Shown here piece after piece: positions 14,614 to 27,723 of a DNA stretch of 64,000 bases. The stretch's first letter is position 1. Every line of letters begins with the position of its first letter. The DNA lies in assembly GCF_000208745.1 (NCBI RefSeq), contig NC_030858.1, forward strand, positions 3,082,566 to 3,146,565. The letters are read 5' to 3'. The translations under genes were made by a program, and so were the position numbers. The stretch comes from Theobroma cacao. Its lineage: Eukaryota; Streptophyta; Magnoliopsida; Malvales; Malvaceae. Under the pieces are notes generated by a model. It was not told the DNA's origin. It did no database searches and saw nothing but the letters and a program-made list of their open reading frames with translations.

Positions 14614-15795
14614 TCAAGGCCATTCGTCGGGTTCAAGTAAAAATGCTAAAGAGTCTAAATCCATGGCGGCATTGTCATCAAGACAAGGATTTGTGGTCCA
14701 ATCCTTGAACATCGCTTCATCAATCGAAAGGGGTTGCACAGGATCCAGGGATGGATTCTTGTTGATGTCATTACTCTCCTCAGAGTCTTCATTGCTTGCT
14801 CTCAGCTGATCATTGATTTCAAAGTTCAAGAAATCCTGGCCATGACTATACAACGCATCAAGCACTTCGGTTCCGTGGTGGCTTTGAACACTCGCATTAT
14901 TATTCATTTCTTCATGATTTGTCAAGTAAGGTTGAAAATCTTGATGCTCAGATGGGTCAATATCTTGAATTGGTGGTGGCTGTAATGGGACCAGGACTTT
15001 GCTGCTGCACCTAGTGGCTTTGGTCCGGATCACTTGGATTTTGGTTTCTGTAGCCTGTGGTGAATTTGAGGGATCGGTGACATGGGGCTGAGTTGTTAGC
15101 TTTTTATGTCTAGATTTGCTATGGGGAGTTTCTGTGGATGTAGGCGAGGATGCTTTAGCTTTGGCTCTCTTTCCCAAAGTAGTGTTCCAGTAGTTTTTGA
15201 TTTCATTGTCTGTTCGCCCAGGTAGCCTTCCAGCTATTAAAGACCATCTGCGGAATACCAAGGCAGTCGGCAATGAATACCAAATATACATGTAACACTC
15301 GATCGAGTAGAAAAACATGAAACGGGGAGAGAGTGAGCAACCTGTTGCCAAGAAGATTATGGAGTCTGATTATGAGCTCCTCCTCGTCATGGGAGATATT
15401 GCCTCTTTTGATATCTGGTCTAAGATAATTTAGCCATCTAAGTCTACAACTCTTGCCACACCTCTTCAAACCTGCATTTGGTAACCATCAGTTGCAACTT
15501 AATGTTGGTCCATTTTGAGCAGCTGTAATTTTACTTTGGGTCTTTGTGAAGGGTCATGGTAAAAGGAAGCAGGGAGAAAACAGAGGAAAAGATACTACTT
15601 AAAAGAGGCCAAGCAAAGTGTGAAGTATTAAAAGAAAACAACAACAATAATAATAATAATACCAGCTCTCTTGGGGAGGTTTCTCCACTTGCCTTCTCCA
15701 TGAGCCTTAATATATGCTGTAAGTATTTTATCTTCCAATGCAGTCCAGGCTCCTCTGTTGAGTCCTTCTTTGGAGCAACAAGGACTCCTCCCCAT
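14614..15795 (-). CDS. R2R3-MYB transcription factor, TT2-like (MYB-A)
   Basis: Three exons: 15663-15795, 15342-15471, 14614-15247 (133, 130 and 634 nt), with GT..AG introns at the two canonical R2R3 positions; 298 residues. R2 tryptophans are W17, W37 and W57; R3 has I70, W89 and W108. The bHLH-interaction signature [DE]Lx2[RK]x3Lx6Lx3R is met exactly at E76-R95. Downstream, [10 protein letters not shown] (160-169) is the TT2-type motif of proanthocyanidin regulators, and the acidic C-terminus ends in [12 protein letters not shown]. Known: TT2/MYBPA factors activate late flavonoid genes (ANR, LAR and others) in a MYB-bHLH-WD40 complex in the nucleus. Inference: proanthocyanidin/flavonoid activator. 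The start is the ATG of [11 protein letters not shown], as in MYB-B and MYB-C; the upstream frame is an Arg/Glu-rich UTR translation. A TATA box lies about 95 nt upstream and a miR858-like site lies in R3. Confidence 0.93.
15201..15221 (-). promoter_or_regulatory. Candidate miR858 target site in MYB-A
   Basis: The 21 nt encoding the PGRTDNEIK region of R3 resemble the complement of plant miR858 with about three imperfections (ends and one wobble). miR858 is known to cleave flavonoid MYB mRNAs at this conserved place. Pairing was judged by eye from the published miRNA. Confidence 0.45.
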
Positions 15796-15888
15796 CTTCC
15801 TTTCTTTCTCTACTTCTCTTTCTCTCGCTCTCTTTCTCACTGTCTCCCTCTCTTTGTAAAACTATAAAGTAAAGAGGACCCATGACCC

Positions 15889-15896
15889 TTTTATAA
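15889..15896 (-). promoter_or_regulatory. TATA box of MYB-A
   Basis: TATAAAAG on the minus strand lies about 94 nt before the start codon and is followed by a CT/GA-rich leader. Distance and sequence fit a plant core promoter. Confidence 0.6.
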
Positions 15897-15899
15897 CCC

Positions 15900-18800
15900 C
15901 AGTTAGTCAAGAAACTAAACTGCTGATGTAGGATTATTTGTAGGAAATGTGACTGTCGTACAAATATAGATATTGGTTTGGTTAGGCTTTAAGAAAGCAA
16001 ATACTAAAGTCTAACAAGAAACTATATTTGTTATGTCTCCATACAAATAGATCCAATTTTTAAATAGGAAATATATTATGAGCCCAAGATTAAAATTTAA
16101 ACCCAGCGTTTGGTTGAAGGAGAATATATATTATTGGCTTAACTGTGTTGAATTTTCAACGATTCCCTATTGCTACTGACAAAGTATTAAGATTCAATTA
16201 ATGAATCAAACATTAAGCTGGCAATGTTGTTGTGAGGAAAAGATTCTCTCCATTGGAAAAAGAAAAAAAGAACTTGAAACTATATCTGATAATGTTTTTT
16301 TTTTTCATCAAGGCAATGATAAAATCTTCAGTAAGTGCCATGCCAGCTGTATATGCTACCAGTATATACTTTCTCAACATGTGGGGAAAATAAAAAAAGC
16401 TAATCTGGGGCGATGATGTGCTGCGCTGAGACTGGCAGCAGATGATACACGTGATCCAGGAAAATCTATAGCTTTTCCTTTTCAACTCACATACGAAAAT
16501 TGTACCATCATACGTTTAGACACATACGATTTATCAGTTTAGTGGCTTCCACAAGCAAAGGAATGCAACCTGAATCTCTCAACATCTTTGATTTCTTTAC
16601 CTGTGTTTTCTTGCCCAAGAAACTGAAGCAATTCTCTGTTAAAAAGAAACAAAAAGAAAGAAATGTTTTCCCTTCTTGGTATGTTTGCTTCAAACAGCTG
16701 CAAAGTTCATTGTGACGGTGCCCCTCCATTTACGATTTTTTGTATGTCTCCGACACAGAATTGGAAAACGATGCATAAGCATAGGGCCAACGCAATATAT
16801 TTGGGGGCTCTAAGGGATCCATACAGTAGAGTTTCTGCAAGTGAATTTTATAGTTGGATGATAATATTAAAGGATAATTCTTGGATCCTTCGCCCTCTGG
16901 TTTCTCTCTGACTTTGTTCATCCATATGCTTACCTAACCATTTATGAAATGACCCAGCTAAAGTATCAAAAAGGAACCATGGGAATTTAGTTGATTCGAG
17001 CTCTGAAAAGGTTTATTTTCTCATCAACCCTTCTGGAAAGACCAAGCATTTGCATTGGGCTACTTTGCTTTTGTTTTTTTGTTTGCCTGGACCACTTTGA
17101 TATGTTTTGTTCTGTCATGCATTTCGATGTCATGGGATTTGATATTTTAAAGGCAAGTTGGTTTTTGTACCAATACATATTAACAGACAAAGAACAGATT
17201 CAGAATTTGTGATATATCAAACAATGATGTAAATAAAGTTTACTCGAGAATTCACTTTTCACTTTTTCTTTTGCTCTCCCCTGTTTTATTTGTTTTGTTG
17301 TTTTTCAAGCCATGGCTACCCATTTGTAGCAGTTCCAGTTCTGCTTTTGTTCTTCATCTAATGAATATAATCCCATTTTTGCTACAGAAACTGACATAGA
17401 GAAAAGGGTCATCAATATTTGAATTATGGGATTCTAATTCTTAAAGCCTAGTACTAGCTCCTATCAGAATTTTAAGTGATAGAAGTTATTTGAACAGAAG
17501 GCATGCAAGCCATGTTCCTTGATTAAGTATATAACCATAATGATAAGGTTACAAGTTCGAAAATTTACATAAACAGATTACAGTATTATCAGCTGCAGTT
17601 GTAGAACTTGAATCCTTATCCTTGTCTGGTTAGAATTCAGACTTCCCTCCAACAGCTCCAACATCCCAGGATTGCCAGACAGCATTTACTTCTACATCCG
17701 AGGATAATGCCGACAAACCTCCAAACTGAGTCATACGGCTGGGGTTGCAGGGCTTGCAACCGGGAGCACGTACTCATCTCAAACATGTCCGCACCAAAGG
17801 CTGAAACTAAGCAAATGAAGTACGTTTAGAAGGAAAATAAAAAGGTCTGCAGTTAAGAACTCTGGATGTCAAATCATGGCACTGAAATGTGGAAAAGAAC
17901 CACTCGACTTTTTCAGAATTTCGAGGCAAATTTTATTACAGGACGTACAGTAAAGGTGCATTTTCTTTTTAGCGTTCTGATGAATTACAGTGGAAATAGA
18001 AAGATTCTGGCTTTGTCATCCACTTTTGAACACCTGTATTAATTCTTCATGGCAAGAACGAAGCCCCGTGCATTCTCGTCTGCTTGCGGGTAATTTTATT
18101 GCCATTTGCCAGGCAAAGCAATTAATGAATAATCCAGTTTTAGATCTCCAACTTCACCAGATGCTTGGACAAAATTAAGTATCGGGAATTTAATACTCCA
18201 CTATGAGAAACAATTAGGGCGAAGACCGTTAGACAGCAGGCTTTTGCCTTCCATCTCCCATGAGAACCGGTAAGTCTACTGGTTCAAACAGTACATAATC
18301 ATCACAAGCAAGCAACAATATTCTAGAACAAATAGGATTTTGGTGTTAACACGCAATGGGAATGGGATGTATAAAAGTAAAGCCCTGTCTACTCCTGAGG
18401 TCTGCTATGGGTTGCTTTCAGCCTTCAGGCCAAAAAGGTAAACTCTTCTAATTCTTTTCATGCCTGTGGTTAGGTCTCATCTAACTTTCAATCCTTCAGA
18501 ACAAAACACTGAATTCTGATGTTTTAAGGTACTAGTATCTACTCTAATCACGTTCTGTTGGTCAACGAACCAAACGTTTGAACTATAAAAATCATTCATG
18601 GCCAAGTCTTATGATGTACCAAAATTTTCTTTTTCCTGTTAATTATTGGTGATCATGCAGAACGTGTATGTTTATTATTGTACTGAAAAATCATTTGAAG
18701 AAAGAAAAGAAAAGATCATGAGAATGCGGCGTGTGTTAGTAGTACTGTGGAGGGATGTTTGGATTGAAGGCTGTGTCAGATTTTGGCATCTTGCCATTTC

Positions 18801-19774
18801 TCTATTCAAGTCCAACTCAAATGATTTTGTAGAGGATCCAAGTAATATCTTGAGTTCTTTCTGAAAATTAGTCCACCATCTCAATTTTCTTGCTTCTACT
18901 TATTGCTAGTGTACACAAGTTAGTAGTTAACATAATTAAAAAAAAAAAAAAAGTCTTGGAAAACCCTTGGTGATGTTGACATACTATCTATCACAGTTTT
19001 AAAAGAAAGATTGAGAGATTTCTTTATTAATATATGTACGTCTATATGTGTATACAGTCATATATCAACCTGCATGTGTTGTATGTATATATTGATCTAC
19101 CAAAGAGAGTCAAAGAATTTTACATAGCAATTTTCACCAGAAGGCATGGTTGATAAACAAATACAAATATGAAGAGGAATTACTTTTAATTTTTTGTGTA
19201 AAAGCAAGGTTCAATTTACTTCACTTCACTTCACTTGGACTTCCTGGTTCTGGGCTTCTCTTAAATGAGCTTGACCGAACGACGCTGGGAAAGAAGCAAC
19301 CCCCAAAATTTGCAATCAAAGGCAATCAGACAAAAGGATTGTCCTCTCTTTTAAGTTAGAAATGCGAATATGGGATGCCTAGAAAAGGAAATCTGTGGTC
19401 TGTACAATTCAGATGGGACCTGAAAGAAGAATTATAAGCAATAAACAATTCATAAAGGACCCAAAATTAATTTTTTTTATATTTTTTAATTCAAGTGGCA
19501 TGGTCTACCATACTTATATACTCTATAATTATTTCTTGGTATAACCAAAATACTAACATTACATGAATGCGTGGAATCATTTTTTACTATTAAATTAGGC
19601 ATTCCTAGTAACAGATTCGACATCGCGTCACTCCGTGATTTCAAAATCTTTGATTTTGCTGAAGTAAAGTTGAACGCTGAATACCAAAGGTTGTCCTCCC
19701 CTCCCATGGCATCAATTATATATATATACTACTCTTATTTTAATTTGAATGATGAATTTTAAATAGAATTAAAA
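15900..19774. other. Intergenic between MYB-A and MYB-B, left part
   Basis: The first few hundred bases are the divergent promoter side of MYB-A. The rest has only short frames in low-complexity or AT-rich context, and no gene or repeat family was recognised. Confidence 0.5.
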
Positions 19775-20509
19775 CCTGCTTGATTTTTTTTCAGCTTTTT
19801 ACTTTTTAAAAGTAAAAATCAAATCAAATAAGATTTTTGAAAAGTTCTTAAAAAAAATAATTTTTTTTCAAAAAACAAAATTTGTAAACAAAAGAACTTA
19901 AACAAAAACTTCAAAAAGGAACTTTTTCCTCTTTGTTTTTAAAAAATACATTAGCTTTTCAAAAAAAAACCCTTCTTTCACTCAATCTCCCTCTTCTATC
20001 ATTCTTTTGTAAATCACCTTTATCCAACGTAAAATCGCGATTTCCCTTCTCTCTACCTCTTTCTACACAAACTGCTAAAGAAAAAAAAACCAACAAAAAA
20101 CCTACCCACAAAATAACAAGGTTTAAGATTTTTTTGTTCTTACAAAAATTAAGAAAAAAGAAGACCCAAAATTCAAAATTGTATTCATGTACTATTTAAA
20201 GTTTTCTCTCTTCTTCACCAGAAAATATAATATTATTACCAGTATATAAGTTTAAGAGTTATTCTATTTTTTTATAGATTTCTCTAATTTTAGGATCTAA
20301 AATCGTATATAAACTTGAACTAGATTTGTTCTTATTAGGTGATAGAAGATGGAATTCATACCCTTTATGATAATTTTAATTAAAATTAAAACTTATATAA
20401 TTTATTTTGTCAAATAGCTTATCAAACAGTTTTACCTTAATTTTAAAAGCTATTATTTTTTATAAAATCTCCATAATAATTTTAAGCTAAAAAAGCTAGA
20501 TCAAACAGG
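19775..20509. mobile_element. Probable hAT-like MITE
   Basis: The segment opens with cctgcttgattttttttcag and closes with gctagatcaaacagg. Read inward on opposite strands, these form an imperfect terminal inverted repeat (CCTG-TTTGAT...AGCTTTTT), the type of end seen on many plant hAT-related MITEs. The interior is AT-rich and non-coding. A target-site duplication is unclear: TAAAA occurs on both sides but not cleanly abutting. Confidence 0.4.
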
Positions 20510-23500
20510 CTCTAAAAATATTTGTTACAATTATTATTAATTTAAAAATATATATATTTTATAGAATATATGTTGAAAATTGTTACATTTACAGCTAATC
20601 ATTCAATTATATGTGACAATAATTAAAATATAATACTCCTAATATTATTAGAGAGGGCCCTTAACTAAGACACTTACTCGGGAATGGTTTTGATGCATCT
20701 ATGTATAAAGACAACCATTAATTCATTATTGAAGAATATAAGCTGTTCCTAACTAAAATTAAGTTGCAAATAAATATAGATGTTAGCAAGCTAACAACTC
20801 TATATGTATTTACTAAAAAAAACCAAACCACATACCCTGTCATTTCTTTATGCATTAGGTTTTCTTGGTAAATTAGTTTGGCTGTGTTTCCTAGTCCTCT
20901 TCACAGAAGAATATAGTAGCTTATAGTGTTAACCACGTGGAACTAATTAATTATATGAACTGAATTGAGGTCATAATAATTATATGTATAGGAATGTCAA
21001 AAACGAATAAGCTAACCATTTGATTATTAATCAATAATGCAATAAAATCTGTCAGGGTTTGGTCAAGAGATTTCCAATCAAAATGCAATGATGCAAACTT
21101 TAGGCCATCTGTTTTTCTTCCGGAAGAATATGGTCCTTGGGATGATTGGATTCTAGTATTAAAATCGAATCAATGTGGTATTCAAAACAAGTCATAAAAT
21201 TTTCAACCATCAAAGACCGAGCCAAATGGGAGAATATGATCAAAGGAATTATTGAAGTTGACAATTAGCAACAAATCTTGTAGGTCATGACCTCTATATA
21301 TAGGTACATGAATTTCCACAATTTAGATTCGGCCGGTGAGAGTGTATACTATATCATTGCAGTTACATCTTGCGGATCCTTCTTGGATTAATCTACAAAT
21401 TAAGTTAAACCTAACCCTAAAAGAATCAATAAAGACGTGGAAGGACAAAGGTATGATACAATTTGCAGACTGTTTTTGGAATGTTGATCTTAAACAAATT
21501 CATAATTAGAAAGTTGCAGTCTACCTTTCAGTCTTTTACCCCCAGAAGGTTAGATTCATTATGCAAAACAATTCAAAAAACAAAGTCATGTGACACCACA
21601 GTTTAATCTGATAGAGTTTAATCCATTAATTTATCTTAGTATAGTTTTAAGTACTTGATGTTAATTACATATATATTCGTAAACAGACACTGCCACATTC
21701 TTCGATCTGCGATATATGCACCAATTATTCCTGTCATTTTCTTCTGGCCGCATCTTCCATACCTTTTCGAGCCTGGAGATGTAAGGGTCACCGTCATGGC
21801 CTTGGCTTCCTCCTGGTTTTGATCAGACTTTACCCCCACTTTCACATGCCTTCCAACTAGGTTTAAACCTTGCATGGTCCCGTTGATCTTCAAAGACCGA
21901 AAGGCATGACTAATAGACCCATCTTATCCATCGTTATCTATCTATCAGCTCTTAGTTTTCATGAAGTCTTATTAATTTCATCCCGGATTCTGTATATGTA
22001 CGGTGAAAACATGCTAATTTCCAATATTTTCTTGAACTTGATCGCCAAGGTTCAAGATTTATTTTACTGTCTATATTGTAGTACCCCTTTCCTGTAATTC
22101 GGATTAAATTAATGAGTTTTGCACTAATTATAAGTGCTGGAAGAAATGTGTTATAATAACCATTACAGAAAATATTTTACATATATAAGATCCAATGGAG
22201 AAGATATTAAATTGGCGAAAAAATTAATAGAAAAGAGGTGAGATTTTTGGGGTTCATACTTGAAATCGTAATTTTGATACCATGTAAAAAATTTTTTGCT
22301 ATAAATGCTTCTATATATGCCACTCAAAAAGTTGAAGAATATTTAAAGATTTAGTATCTGGGAGATCTGTTCTAGAATCTCGTGAACATTATAAACTGGT
22401 CCTGTGTGGACCGACCACAAGCTTTGCCCATCAACTTGTACTGCTGGCATGTGTAAAGATTGATCTGTGTGAGACTGTGAGACAGCTTATACGAAGAGAT
22501 AAGAATTGATTCCCTTTAGGTAATAAAACATTAATTTGCAGGTCTGCTGTCTATTTTTTCTGTTTGAATACTAACAGCAGAATTCATTGTAGTCTGCATG
22601 CAGTTGTATTATTGTGAGACTAATTGGACCCCATGCTGTATATATTTTATTGGCTTTAGGAGACAATTTATTAATTAAAACAGCCATGGATGAATGAACA
22701 TGCAGTCTAATACTATATAGCAATCAATAGCTTTTCTTTTTCTCTTTTTTTTGGGCTAGCTTCCTTTATTATGGATGAGAGATTAGGATCTCCAACCAGA
22801 AAAAGAGCATGCAAGCTGAGGATGATGGATGAAGCTATAGGATTTATTACGGTTGTTGAGAGGCGGAAGATATCGTTGCAAATAAATTGGCCGCTTCTTG
22901 AAAAAGCATACATACATGCATGCATGAGCTTAATTTCCAAAGGAATGAAGTAACCAAGATAGACCTAGGCAAATTGTACTTAAAGTTCTGGGATGGGTTT
23001 GTTATTTAATGTTTCTTAATTTCAAAGTTTCAATTCTATTTGCATTGTGCTTGATTTAGCTTTCCTGCAGTCACTAGTGAGACTGACCAGTGGCCATAGA
23101 TTTAGTATTTGCAAGATTATGTTCTTGTAAGCTCAAGTTGGGAATTAAACCAAACCCAATATGTAGAAGCTCCCCGCCCGGAGTGCAAAAAGTCCTAGAA
23201 CACGTTGAAACGATAAAAGAGTTGTTGAAATCATGATTCGATTGACCCACACCATGTGTATGTGTTCGATCTTGACTTGTACTTGGTATATCCTGTTGAA
23301 GTTAAAGGACAATATTACAATAATTGGTGCTTAATTCCTCTCCCTTTCAGAAATTGCTGTCCTTTTCAAAAGAGAGAGAGAGAGAGAGACAGCAACAAAC
23401 TTTCAAGCTTCTAGGCCTTGGTGGGAACGTTAGTTCAATGGAGCAGAAACAATCGGGAATGGTAGCTGAGTATATATCTTTATCAACTTCAACTTGATGG

Positions 23501-24149
23501 AAACAGCACTAACATGATCATGCCCTACACTAGGGTGGGGAGTGAGAGAGAGAGAGAGAAGTAAGCATTAGGTAAGTAATTAGTTATTTTGAGCCAGACA
23601 CTACAGGCAATGCATCGCCCAATCGCGTGATTAAAGTGCCTCCACAGGAAATGACTGTACTCTTTCAGAGAAGGAATGATAATGCAATTTTTTTCATTAC
23701 AAAGTTTCAACTGTAAAATCATAAATTGCAGCTTTGGTGACTTGTCTTTTAATGGTGCATGCAATTGAATCACATTGGGATTGTGTTTTTAATTTGTAAA
23801 AACATTGTTGTTATCAATTTTAACAACCGAATCCAAATATGTTTAGTTTTGTAGATTCTCATATCTTAATTGTGCATGGTCCCATTGGTTATACATTAAA
23901 AATTAAATAAAATATTGTCACTTTTTTAATTTTTAATTATAATTTCACGCGTTGAAATTGATCATTCGTCTTAAAAAAATATCTTCTGTTAAACACATAA
24001 ATTCAGTCCTTAATCAATTATTAATATTTTCATTAAATTGATGACATGATAATATTAAAAAAATAATTTTACTTTTCATTAATTTTAAAAATTATCTTTA
24101 TATAAATTATAATTTTTTTAATTTTCAAAAAAAAAAATTACTCTACTCC
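20510..24149. other. Intergenic between MYB-A and MYB-B, right part
   Basis: No gene recognised. GA microsatellites occur near 23372-23389 and 23544-23560. The last 200 bases are highly A/T-rich and lead into the GC-rich inverted-repeat island. Confidence 0.5.
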
Positions 24150-24366
24150 TCAGGAGAGGAGAGCACATCTGGTGCTCCAAGGGAGGGAGCACCAGATCGA
24201 TGTTACTTCCCAGGAGAGGGGAGCACCGATCAGTGCTCCCTTTTGCTCGGTGCTCCCCTTCCCCCTTCCCTTGGGAGCACTAGGTCGGTGCTCCCCTTCC
24301 TAAGGGAGCACCAGATCGGTGCACTTGTAGTGAGACGGTTGGCTGGCAAATAAGAGCACCGTCCGT
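24150..24366. repeat. GC-rich island of inverted repeats (GGAGCACC/GGTGCTCC)
   Basis: The core GGAGCACC and its complement recur in about 217 bp and form several hairpins. A perfect 12-bp stem pairs 24167-24178 with 24186-24197 (7-nt loop). Another pairs 24220-24226 with 24233-24239, and a third pairs 24274-24280 with 24288-24294. The 12-mer at 24186 recurs at 24305. A direct repeat, caggagagg, at 24151 and 24211 shows a 60-bp period. The flanks are A/T-rich and the block ends about 330 bp before the MYB-B start codon. Function unknown; it may be a transposon fragment or a hairpin transcript. Confidence 0.8.
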
Positions 24367-24581
24367 TGGTCACATTATTTGAAAAAAAATATATAAGAGA
24401 AAGAAAAACAGGTATTTTAGTTTTTTTTTTATTTTTTATTAACAGTATTTATATTTTTTAATCTCATTATTTATTTCGAAAATTAATGAATTCGGATGCG
24501 GTTAAAAGTTAAGGTAATATGCGTATTTTATCTTTAAAAATTATTAATGGATATAAAATTTTTTGAATTGAACGGTGCATC

Positions 24582-24589
24582 TTATATAG
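24582..24589 (+). promoter_or_regulatory. Likely TATA box of MYB-B
   Basis: TTATATAG lies about 107 nt before the MYB-B start codon, a normal distance for a short leader. Confidence 0.5.
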
Positions 24590-24695
24590 TCAACTGCTCC
24601 CCCGCATTCACTAGCGAACAACTTGCACGTTCAATTGGAACTTTCAATTGTCTCAATCTCTCGCCCAAGGAGGGGAGACAGAGAGTAGAGCAGTA

Positions 24696-25907
24696 ATGGG
24701 TCGAAGACCTTGTTGTTCTAAAGAGGGAATGAACAGAGGAGCCTGGACCCTCACTGAAGACAAAATTCTCACCGATTATGTCAAGGTTCATGGTGAAGGA
24801 AAATGGAGGAACATTCCCAAGGAAGCAGGTGAGAGAGACTTGATCATAAATGGTTAGGGATGGAAAAATTAATGGTTCATTCATGTTCAATCACACTCCT
24901 GCAAATGAATTCATTACCGTCTAAGCCAAAAGGAATGGAGTTACAAAAAGGATGCATTGGGTTTGCTTGTTGTTATATGAAAATCAAGTTTATTTCTTTT
25001 TCTTTCTTGCAGGCCTGAAGAGATGTGGAAAAAGCTGCAGGCTTCGGTGGATGAACTATTTGAGACCTGATATCAAAAGAGGGAACATTTCTCCTGATGA
25101 AGAAGATCTCATCATCAGACTTCACAAACTCTTAGGAAACAGGTTTCTGTTCTACTTCATGAATTAATTTTCTAGACGTATGGATACTGGTTAGAAATTT
25201 TCAAGGTAATTACTCACAAATGGATGATTTGTTGACTTTGTAGATGGTCTCTGATAGCAGGGAGACTTCCAGGGCGAACAGACAATGAAATCAAGAACTA
25301 TTGGAACACCCATTTATCAAAGAGGGGACAAGGGAAGGAGCGAGGACCAAAATCAAACCATTCTAAAGTTGGAAAGAAACCTATCACTGTAAAAGTGGAT
25401 GAGGACCTAGTTAGCTCACGCGTTATCCGCACCAAGGCATTGCGTTTCAAAGAGGTGTTTATCACCCCTGATGCTCAGCAACATAGAATTGAAAATCATC
25501 ACAGAAACGTGGCTATTCCACCTTCCATGGATCCAAATTTAGTGCAGAATGTTCCAGCAGGATCGGAGTCCAGCGATAGGTCACTAATTACTCTGTCCTC
25601 CAATGAAGAATATCCTGTGGATTTTATGGTGGATATCAGTGCAGGGGAAATAAGTGTTCCAGAAATTTTTGCTTCTGATTTTACAAGTTTCAGTCATGAT
25701 CTCGGTGCTTCTGAGATGGATAAGGTGATGCGAGGAGATGATGCAGATAACTATATGAGCAAAATTGCGCCATCGCAAGCATTTTTGTTACCAGAGGAAA
25801 TGGAGCAGAACTGGAGTGGAAGTGACTACTATATTCAAGCTAACTTGGATTCAGATTTTGGATCTTTGACTGCTTTCCTTGAATCTGCTGAAGAATGGTT
25901 AATCTAA
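24696..25907 (+). CDS. R2R3-MYB transcription factor, TT2-like (MYB-B)
   Basis: Exons 24696-24828, 25013-25142 and 25244-25907 (133, 130 and 664 nt) have GT..AG introns at the same two places as MYB-A; 308 residues ending in TAA. The N-terminus [17 protein letters not shown], the R2 tryptophans and the R3 bHLH signature (E-D-L-I-I-R...R) are intact. After the MYB domain comes a basic stretch and then VIRTKALRF (148-156), a variant of the TT2-type motif lacking the usual RCS. The tail is acidic and closes with [13 protein letters not shown], resembling the end of MYB-A. Known: this class activates flavonoid/proanthocyanidin genes with bHLH and WD40 partners. Inference: paralogue of MYB-A and MYB-C, perhaps with shifted targets because the motif has drifted. 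The GC-rich hairpin island lies just upstream. A miR858-like site is present in exon 3. Confidence 0.93.
25270..25290 (+). promoter_or_regulatory. Candidate miR858 target site in MYB-B
   Basis: This has the same R3-coding position as in MYB-A (PGRTDNE). By eye there are two mismatches and one wobble against miR858. Confidence 0.45.
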
Positions 25908-27718
25908 TTACTTTTTTAGTTAACTTAAACTGATGAGTATAGATCTTACACCTGTTAGGCAGTGGCCTTGGCATCATGCATGCTCTTGTCCACGTCTTGA
26001 ATAAAAGTGCATCAGAATAAAAGCCATAGAGTGTAGCCAACTGGCCATGTGTAAATTTTGAGCTTGTAACTTCCTATCTATTCAGTAAAATATTGATACT
26101 ACATCACTCCAATATGACCATAAATTACTTATTTTCAATAATGAATAAATCTTCTTATTTTATTATTCTAGTTGTATCAATTTATAACTATTTATAGGCA
26201 TATTCAATAGCACAAATGCAACATGGTTGCTTTCTGAAATCAAGGATTTTATAGATCCTATTTTTGCCTATTTAAGGAAATAAATAAAAAAGCCCGGTAG
26301 CATAATGCTGTAAGATTTCCTATGCAGTCCTCTCCAGCTGGATGCTGGTAGGTAAGAAGCAAAATTCAATCCTAGTAACAGTGTAACCAATTAATGTATA
26401 AAATAATCGATTCAATAAGTATTCATCTTTGATCATATTCTTCAACAACCCTCTTAATGGAATGAAATTAATCTAAACCAAAACATTTAAGTGAATGGTT
26501 GGAACTTTAATTAATAGTCAAGAGAGTAGTAATTTCTCTTGCTACTTACAAAACCTGTGACTGTTAACCTTGGCTGGTCGTAAAGTTTTAAATTTGCTTT
26601 GTGATAAGATGATACCATTTGATGGTCTAATAATATATAATTATACCCTATCAATACATCCGGGACATAAGCTTTAGTTCCTCCTCTCGTCGAAAAGGAA
26701 AAGTTATAGTTCGTCTTGAGCTATGCCTCTATTGCACCAAAAATGTCAGAAAAAAAAAAAAGGAAAATTTGAAATAGGGATTTAATGTTCAACTTTCTAC
26801 TTGGAACATATAATGGAGTCAAAATTGATCAGCTTGAATAATTTTGAGCAAATTGAGCCCGGCATCAAAGGCAATATGTCCTTGTTCCGCAGCCTCGAGC
26901 AATATTAGGAAAGCGCTAGTCAACTCTTTATTGTTTTGTCTCCTTAATTATTGGTAGAGAAAGAATAACTCTTCTCATCACAACACCAAAATCCAAAAAC
27001 CTACCATAGAAATTAGGGTACTGACAATAATAATTAAACCGTTGGAAACAAAAAACAAGATCCCCACACAGGGTCTCTGATTTTTTTGACCCTGGGGAAT
27101 AGGAAGTTGTTCAAGTCAAGGAAAAAGAAAACTTTATCTTAGTTACCATATGATCGTATGAATAATTGAACAATATTATGTGTTCAAAGATTACTCGTGC
27201 CATGTACGACAAATGAAGCATCGTTATAATAGAAGAAAAATCATGCTGGCACGTGATTCTTGATTATAGAAAGACTTTTGCTAGTGAATGTCCTAAAGGC
27301 ACTTTCTTTTTCCTTCCTATTAAACATAATGCTAAAAGAATTGCACTGCTCCTTTCTTGGATTATTATTATTATCTGTCCAAAAATTGATATGAATTCCC
27401 TCTTGTTTTTGTTTCCTATTAAATGAACTTAAGAATATTCCAATAGATGGAAATTTAGATTCTTTTGATGATAATCGAGGTGGGGGTTCATATCCTCTTA
27501 CACCAGCTTGACTGATAAGTTTAAGCATCGACCGCTGAAATCCTATGAAACCTTTAAATGTGATTCCACATCTGAATTGTTTTTTGCAATAATATTCGAG
27601 TCCATATTGTTTAATACTCTAGTGATTAACTAATCAGCAATAAAGCATATGCTCTTCATTTTCTTCCACCCTTACATATCTCCAAACTTTCTCCGCAATG
27701 TTTGTTTTGGCCTGCATC
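25908..27718. other. Intergenic between MYB-B and the copia element
   Basis: The first few hundred bases include the MYB-B 3' UTR; cttgaataaaagtg near 25996 is a plausible polyadenylation signal. No other gene was recognised. Confidence 0.5.
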
Positions 27719-27723
27719 CTCCT

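Noticed and set aside
21409..21421. Telomere-like AACCCTAA word
   Set aside because: A single unit, common as a telo-box or by chance; no telomeric array.
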